This document shows, in pieces, positions 6,641 to 12,672 of a DNA stretch of 12,672 nucleotides. Position 1 is the first letter of the stretch, and every line of letters begins with the position of its first letter. This DNA comes from Planctomycetaceae bacterium (GTDB taxonomy: Bacteria > Planctomycetota > Planctomycetia > Planctomycetales > Planctomycetaceae), in contig JALWSL010000167.1 in NCBI GenBank assembly GCA_027080405.1, positions 12,264 through 24,935 of the forward strand, read 5' to 3'. The position numbers and the translations under genes are program-made. The notes under the pieces were generated by a model. That model was not told where the DNA came from. It saw only the letters and a program-made list of their open reading frames with translations, and made no database searches.

Positions 6641-8056
6641 TTATTCATTTTCGGACAAATGCTGAGGTTCCCGAGAAAGCAGAACCGCGAAGCCGCCGTC
6701 GTGTTTGTCGTTGGGCAGGATTGTTTTCATGTCGCTGCAGGTAAATTCCTCGTGCGATCGAAGCCAGTTCTGGATCAGCAATTCGTTCTCTCGCGGATCG
6801 ATGCTGCACGTGGAATAGACCATTCGCCCATCCTGCTTCAATTCGCCTGCTGCCACATCGAGCAGATGCCGTTGAATCCGGTTCAACTCCTGCACGGCCC
6901 GATCGCTGTACCGCCAGCGTGCCTCAACACGTTTGGCAAGCACTCCGGTGTTACTGCAGGGGGCATCAATCAGAATCGCATCGAACGGGCCACCGTCAAC
7001 TTTCGGTTTATCTCGATCAATCAATTGAGTTTCAATACACTCGTACCCCAGGCGAGCCGTATTTTCCAGCACCTGATTCAGGCGATGTTCCACGATATCG
7101 GTTGCGAGAATCCGTCCCTGGTTGAGCATCAACTCAGCCAGTTGTGTTGTTTTGGTTCCCGGCCCTGCACATAAATCGAGAACATTTTGTCCGGGAAAGG
7201 GGTTCAACAGGCGGGCCGCATGCATCGCCGTTTCATCCTGAACGACAAATTCTCCTTCCTGAAAACCGGGGAGATCACTCAGACGAACCGGTTGCTTCAA
7301 TCGAACCGCTTCCGGAAAATCCCCCGCTTCGACATTGATGCCCTGTGCTTTGCATTGCTCGATCCATCTTTCAGGTTCGATAAGTAATCGGGTGATACGC
7401 ACTGTCATCGGAGGCGGGAACAGGGAAGCCCAGGCAATTTCAATCAGTTCTTCCCGAGAGAAAGTTTTTTCCCACTGACGGACAAGAGTGATGGGCAAAC
7501 TGAACGCATGCGAAAGATAATCAACGAATCTCCCCTCCGGATTGGGGAAGATCTTTTTCTTCACATCGCGGTATTGACGATTTTCTACGGGATAACGGTT
7601 CGCTCCCGGTTCGCTGGATGTTTCATCAGCGAGCAGTCGTTGGACACTCCGTAAAACCCCATTGATAAAGCCGGCCCATTCCGGATGGTTCGCGAATCGA
7701 CACAGTTCGACTGTTTCTGAAATGGCGGCGTGCTGGGAGTTGACGGGGCCGAACAACAACTCAGCCGCGCCCAATTGAAGGAGTGTCCATAAAGCGGGTT
7801 CAACACGTTCCCGGGGGCGTGAAACAGATTCTGAAAGGACGATATCGATGGTCGCGATCCGTAAAATCAGCCGTTGCGCGAATTTCGCACCCTGATGCTG
7901 TTCGGATCGCTCTCCTCCTGCCTCTTTGAGCTGATCGCGAACCAGCCGCTGTTTCAAACGCCACTGTTCAACAAAATGAAAGGCCCACTGTCTGGCTGTC
8001 AGCGGGTTCGGTGTGGCCGTTTCTTTTTTCTGCTTACGCTTCGGCTGTTTTTTCAT
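6641..8056 (-). CDS. rsmB: 16S rRNA m5C967 methyltransferase RsmB
   Basis: A 471-residue cytoplasmic enzyme that uses S-adenosylmethionine to methylate C5 of a cytosine in 16S rRNA (C967 in E. coli numbering). The N-terminal part (about 18-145) is a NusB-like helical domain, with segments such as VEPALWTLLQLGAAELLF and HAAISETVELCRFANHPEW. The C-terminal part is the Sun/RsmB methyltransferase domain: SAM-binding motif DLCAGPGTKT at 294-303, DAPCSNTGV at 364-372 with C367, and YSTCSIDPRENE at 414-425 with C417. Both cysteines of the NSUN/RsmB mechanism are present. Its length is slightly above the usual 430-450, owing to a Lys-rich N-terminus. It lies 58 bp downstream of aroA on the same strand, with no strong terminator between them, so co-transcription is likely. 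The Shine-Dalgarno site is weak (GAAG). Confidence 0.95.
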   Translation of the reverse strand: MKKQPKRKQKKETATPNPLTARQWAFHFVEQWRLKQRLVRDQLKEAGGERSEQHQGAKFAQRLILRIATIDIVLSESVSRPRERVEPALWTLLQLGAAELLFGPVNSQHAAISETVELCRFANHPEWAGFINGVLRSVQRLLADETSSEPGANRYPVENRQYRDVKKKIFPNPEGRFVDYLSHAFSLPITLVRQWEKTFSREELIEIAWASLFPPPMTVRITRLLIEPERWIEQCKAQGINVEAGDFPEAVRLKQPVRLSDLPGFQEGEFVVQDETAMHAARLLNPFPGQNVLDLCAGPGTKTTQLAELMLNQGRILATDIVEHRLNQVLENTARLGYECIETQLIDRDKPKVDGGPFDAILIDAPCSNTGVLAKRVEARWRYSDRAVQELNRIQRHLLDVAAGELKQDGRMVYSTCSIDPRENELLIQNWLRSHEEFTCSDMKTILPNDKHDGGFAVLLSREPQHLSENE

Positions 8057-8114
8057 GCGACTTCGTTGACCTGCCCGGAGAGACTTTGCATCGGATAAAT
8101 TCCGTTTTTACTCT

Positions 8115-9495
<1,381 letters not shown>

Positions 9496-9497
<2 letters not shown>

Positions 9498-9525
9498 AAT
9501 CAGACCAGGACGGATAAAAACTCAA
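9496..9525 (-). promoter_or_regulatory. Possible promoter for aroA-rsmB
   Basis: On the minus strand TTGAGT (9525-9520) and GATTAT (9501-9496) are separated by 18 bases. Each matches four of six sigma-70-type consensus positions. If used, transcription would begin near 9489, downstream of the ATG at 9497, which would fit the shorter AroA starting at TTG 9386. Planctomycete promoters are poorly characterised and the match is modest. Confidence 0.3.
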
Positions 9526-9544
9526 TCCAGCAGCTCAAATTGAG
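9516..9544 (-). terminator. Terminator-like hairpin upstream of aroA
   Basis: Reading the minus strand, CTCAAT (9544-9539) pairs with ATTGAG (9526-9521) around a 12-base loop and is followed at once by five T (9520-9516). The stem is only six pairs and AT-rich, so termination would be weak unless the loop adds G-U pairs. The same CTCAA can instead pair with the neighbouring TTGAG (9538-9534), so two folds exclude each other. It lies between the structured element at 9598-9754 and aroA. Confidence 0.4.
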
Positions 9545-9597
9545 GTAATTGACTGAAGTAATACAAATGTCCATATTCGAGGCGGAGTCACTACAAC

Positions 9598-9754
9598 GTG
9601 ATAACCCAACAGATCCGCTACAGCTATTCAAGGTAGACCGGAACAAAAGTTGACAGCCTCGCTCTGCCTGGTCTACTACTTGTTGCAGCCTGGGGTCACA
9701 TCCAGCAACCAGGGATACGGATTCGCTCCGTCGCCCCATCCCGCCTACCGGTTG
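9598..9754 (-). ncRNA. Candidate structured RNA, two bulged stem-loops
   Basis: On the minus strand the first hairpin (9754-9706) has 15 pairs: CAACC/GGTTG, GGGAT/ATCCC and ACGGA/TCCGT, closed by a GCGAA loop, with bulges almost only on the 5' arm. The second (9699-9598) has 26 pairs: GTGA/TCAC, CCC/GGG, CAG/CTG, GCTGC/GTAGC, CAAG/CTTG and GTAGACC/GGTCTAC, with bulges mostly on the 3' arm, and an inner GGCAG/CTGTC stem in its loop. Two pairs are G-U on the minus strand (9686 with 9620, 9667 with 9653) and would be A-C on the plus strand, which favours minus-strand transcription. I found no tRNA, tmRNA, SRP or RNase P signature. It may be a free RNA, an aroA leader or a dispersed repeat. Confidence 0.45.
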
Positions 9755-10173
9755 GCTAGTCACGTCCACTCAGGCACATAAACACTTAGGCAAACGTCAC
9801 AGACCGCTCGCTCTCCTTTTGCGCACCGATTCGTCCAACACGTTCTTTCGGGCAATTCCCCCTTCGAACCAGTTTCCCTGTGAAAGCAACAGGCAGGAAA
9901 ATCTCCCGGCACAAAAGCTGTCGGAACTTGTCGTGAGAAGCACTAACTCCAGCCAACAGCAACAGGCTGCCTCATTGTTACCGGAAATAGCCGGATGTCA
10001 AATTCCAGCTCCGGTTTCGGCACTCAATTGAATGGATTTTGATGAGAGAGCAGGCGAGGTGGAGCAAGGAAATGGAGCGAAAGCGATGCGTGGGAACTAC
10101 AGGAACAGCAGGGCAACAAGCGAACGATTATCTGCCACGTCATTTCCCTTGATCGATTTTCCCTGCGAATGTC
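9755..10173. other. Unassigned intergenic stretch downstream of parB
   Basis: No convincing gene is seen. Open frames of 60-70 codons on the plus strand (9819-10031, 10032-10214) have no Shine-Dalgarno site or protein-like character, and the minus strand is broken by stops. An inverted repeat ACCGGA/TCCGGT (9980-9985, 10010-10015) is the only clear structure and lacks a T-run. The stretch should contain the end of the parB transcript and the promoter of the structured element, but neither is identifiable by eye. Confidence 0.5.
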
Positions 10174-11181
10174 TCACGCTGCTTTGGCATTCGCATTGCG
10201 TATCAACTGGGTGATCCGTTCAAAATCGTCCTGGTTGGCAAAATGCAGAATTACCTGTCCCGAGTCCTTGCTTTTCAGCTTGAATTCGACTTTCAGGCCA
10301 ACAGCGTCCCGAAATTGATCCTGGAGCGATTTCAAGTGGTTGCTCAACTCCGGTTTTCCCGATTTCTCAGGTTTTTTCATCGGGACGGTTGCCGTTCTAC
10401 CGAGCATCTCCTTGACGGCTGCTTCTGTCTTGCGAACTGAAAGCTGCTCTTTCTGAATCCGCTCTGCCAGTTCCATTTGCTGCGATTCCTCTTTCAGTGA
10501 AAGCAGGGCTCGCGCGTGTCCGGCAGTCAGTTTTTCTTCCTGCAGACTATTTTTGATCGGAACGGGCAGTTCCAGCAGACGCAGCGTGTTGACAACTGCC
10601 GAGCGGCTCATGCTCAATTGCTTGCCCAATTCTTCCGCGCTGCTGTCAAACAGATCGATATAATTCCGAAACGCCTGCGCTTTTTCCAGAACGCCAAGGT
10701 CTTTCCGCTTCAGGTTCTCTTCAAAAGAAAATTCGCACGCAACCTGATCCACCACATCGACAACGCGCGTCGGGATCTGTTTCAAGCCAGCCTGTTTTGC
10801 GGCCAGCCAACGGCGCTCCCCTGCAATCAGTTCGTAGTGATCGCCATATTCCCGCACCAGAATGGGCTGCAAAATCCCGTGGATACGTATGCTTTCCGCC
10901 AGTTCTTCCAGCGACTGCTTGTCGAAATGCTGGCGTGGTTGATTCGCATTTCGTTGAATTTTTTCCAATGGAATTTCGAGTAGAACGCCCTGCTCCGAAT
11001 CTTCTTCTGTATGCAGTCTGAGTTCTGAAGATTCTGCATAAGGTTCGTTGGTCGGGCCTGCCCCGCCCAATAAGGCATTGAGGCCGCGTCCCAGACGCCG
11101 CTTGGGGACAACTTCCTGAGAAACGATTTCCGGTTCCTGATTCTGTTCTGGTTGTGAACCGCTGGAAGATTGATTTTCCAT
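10174..11181 (-). CDS. parB: Chromosome-partition protein ParB
   Basis: A 335-residue CTP-dependent DNA clamp that loads at parS sites and works with ParA in chromosome segregation. In order: a ParA-contact motif KRRLGRGLNALLGG (27-40); the ParB/Srx domain with HGILQPILVREYGDHYELIA (101-120) and the nucleotide box GERRWLA (121-127); FEENLKRKDL (153-162) with the conserved EN pair; a helix-turn-helix EELGKQLSMSRSAVVNTLRL (183-202); a charged linker; and a C-terminal dimerisation region (about 280-335). The frame extends upstream to 11292, but the ATG at 11181 has CGGAG seven bases before it and the extra 37 residues are unlike ParB, so I place the start at 11181. The box is usually GERRxRA; here the third arginine is leucine. 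No parA adjoins it: the neighbour upstream is a divergent cytochrome gene. Confidence 0.95.
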   Translation of the reverse strand: MENQSSSGSQPEQNQEPEIVSQEVVPKRRLGRGLNALLGGAGPTNEPYAESSELRLHTEEDSEQGVLLEIPLEKIQRNANQPRQHFDKQSLEELAESIRIHGILQPILVREYGDHYELIAGERRWLAAKQAGLKQIPTRVVDVVDQVACEFSFEENLKRKDLGVLEKAQAFRNYIDLFDSSAEELGKQLSMSRSAVVNTLRLLELPVPIKNSLQEEKLTAGHARALLSLKEESQQMELAERIQKEQLSVRKTEAAVKEMLGRTATVPMKKPEKSGKPELSNHLKSLQDQFRDAVGLKVEFKLKSKDSGQVILHFANQDDFERITQLIRNANAKAA

Positions 11182-11257
11182 CGAAGAACTCCGGGAGGTA
11201 GCAAAAAAGGGGTGAATGGTCTTGCAATCGACACAAATCAGATTGGGAAGGGGCGGT

Positions 11258-11286
11258 AATGTACGCTCCCGATGCTTGTAGAGCAA
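11258..11286 (-). promoter_or_regulatory. Possible parB promoter
   Basis: On the minus strand TTGCTC (11286-11281) and TACATT (11263-11258) are 17 bases apart, about 75 bases upstream of the parB ATG. The -10 matches four and the -35 three of six consensus positions. The spacing is ideal but the match is modest. It supports the start at 11181, because transcription from here would begin downstream of the longer frame's first codon at 11292. Confidence 0.3.
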
Positions 11287-11491
11287 GATCAATAAAAAAA
11301 CGCGTCAATAGCGGGCCGAAACATTGGCAAGTCGGTTTTTATCGGGCGATTTTCACGTTTGCCGGTCCTATTTCCGTGTAAATATTTCATTTTGATGTTT
11401 TCGAACGGTTCACAATGAACTCCCGACAAAGGGGCTGCTTCACCAATTAACAGATTGGAATTGACTGATGTTTTGTGTAGAATATGCGTAG

Positions 11492-11513
11492 GGCGCTGCC
11501 AGAAACAGGCGCC
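11492..11513 (+). promoter_or_regulatory. GC-rich hairpin in the leader of the cytochrome gene
   Basis: GGCGC plus TG (11492-11498) pairs with CA plus GCGCC (11506-11513), with one bulged G and a seven-base loop (CCAGAAA). It ends 45 bases before the ATG at 11559. No T-run follows. It could be an operator or an mRNA leader structure; nothing in the sequence decides which. Confidence 0.3.
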
Positions 11514-11558
11514 TGCATGTGAATCCCGCCTGATGTTCCTTCCACGAGAGTCGTTGAG

Positions 11559-12672
<1,114 letters not shown>

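Larger units (their letters stand above)
11182..11558. other. Divergent intergenic region between parB and the cytochrome gene
   Basis: This 377-bp gap must hold both divergent promoters. It includes the candidate parB promoter (11258-11286), and for the plus strand a poor candidate TTGACT (11461-11466) with TATGCG (11483-11488), 16 bases apart. Close to the cytochrome start is a hairpin GGCGC-TG/CA-G-GCGCC (11492-11513). I looked for the 16-bp parS palindrome and did not see it. The minus-strand frame entering from 12242 is a shadow. Confidence 0.6.

Noticed and set aside
6627..6649. Inverted repeat AATGAA/TTCATT between cstA and rsmB as a bidirectional terminator
   Set aside because: The stem is six AT-rich pairs with an 11-base loop and no T-run on either strand, and it overlaps the rsmB stop.
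9581..9735. Long closing stem GGCG-GAG/CTC-CGCC around the second hairpin
   Set aside because: It would need three bulged bases and would break the ACGGA/TCCGT stem of the first hairpin, which is better and more compact.
9862..9869. GGTTCGAA on the minus strand, like a tRNA T-loop
   Set aside because: The flanking five-base arms do not pair and no acceptor stem, anticodon arm or CCA end can be built around it.
9980..10015. Inverted repeat ACCGGA/TCCGGT as parB terminator
   Set aside because: Only six pairs, a 24-base loop and no T-run; it is also about 160 bases past the parB stop.
11182..11292. ParB N-terminal extension of 37 residues from the start at 11292
   Set aside because: The internal ATG at 11181 has CGGAG at good spacing, the candidate promoter lies between the two starts, and the extension is unlike ParB.

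Overview
The window looks like a stretch of chromosome from a planctomycete. The clearest signs are two multi-domain secreted c-type cytochrome proteins of kinds that are common in Planctomycetes and Verrucomicrobia: a HEAT-repeat/heme protein, and a protein with PSCyt1 plus DUF1549-like architecture (its DUF1553 part would lie beyond the window). Base composition is close to balanced throughout and I see no island of clearly foreign sequence. There is no CRISPR array, tRNA, rRNA or recognisable transposase. The exact genus cannot be fixed from the sequence alone.

Layout. 1-2060 (minus): the 5' part of a large exported protein, about 686 residues in the window, with a signal peptide, a beta-rich N-terminal region and a region that reads like a glycosidase-type barrel; its 3' end is outside. 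2061-2407: divergent intergenic region with short repeats and small hairpins. 2408-2692 (plus): a small Arg-rich coiled-coil protein. 2863-4653 (plus): exported HEAT-repeat protein with a CxxCH heme domain. 4787-6616 (plus): CstA-family carbon-starvation transporter. 6641-8056 and 8115-9497 (minus): RsmB 16S rRNA methyltransferase and EPSP synthase AroA, same strand and 58 bp apart. 9498-10173: a 676-bp gap with no convincing protein. It holds the most interesting signal of the window, two adjacent, extensively paired stem-loops on the minus strand followed by a terminator-like hairpin, just upstream of aroA. 10174-11181 (minus): ParB chromosome-partition protein, without a neighbouring parA. 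11559-12672 (plus): the 5' part of a PSCyt1/DUF1549-type cytochrome protein, running off the right edge.

How it works together. The genes are mostly unrelated housekeeping and envelope functions: chromosome segregation (parB), aromatic amino acid synthesis (aroA), ribosome modification (rsmB), peptide or pyruvate uptake (cstA) and extracytoplasmic heme and carbohydrate-related proteins. The only likely co-transcribed pair is aroA-rsmB. The candidate for something undescribed is the structured element at 9598-9754. Two positions pair as G-U if the minus strand is transcribed but would be A-C mismatches on the plus strand, which suggests a minus-strand RNA. Whether it is a free-standing RNA, an aroA leader or a dispersed genomic repeat cannot be settled from one copy.
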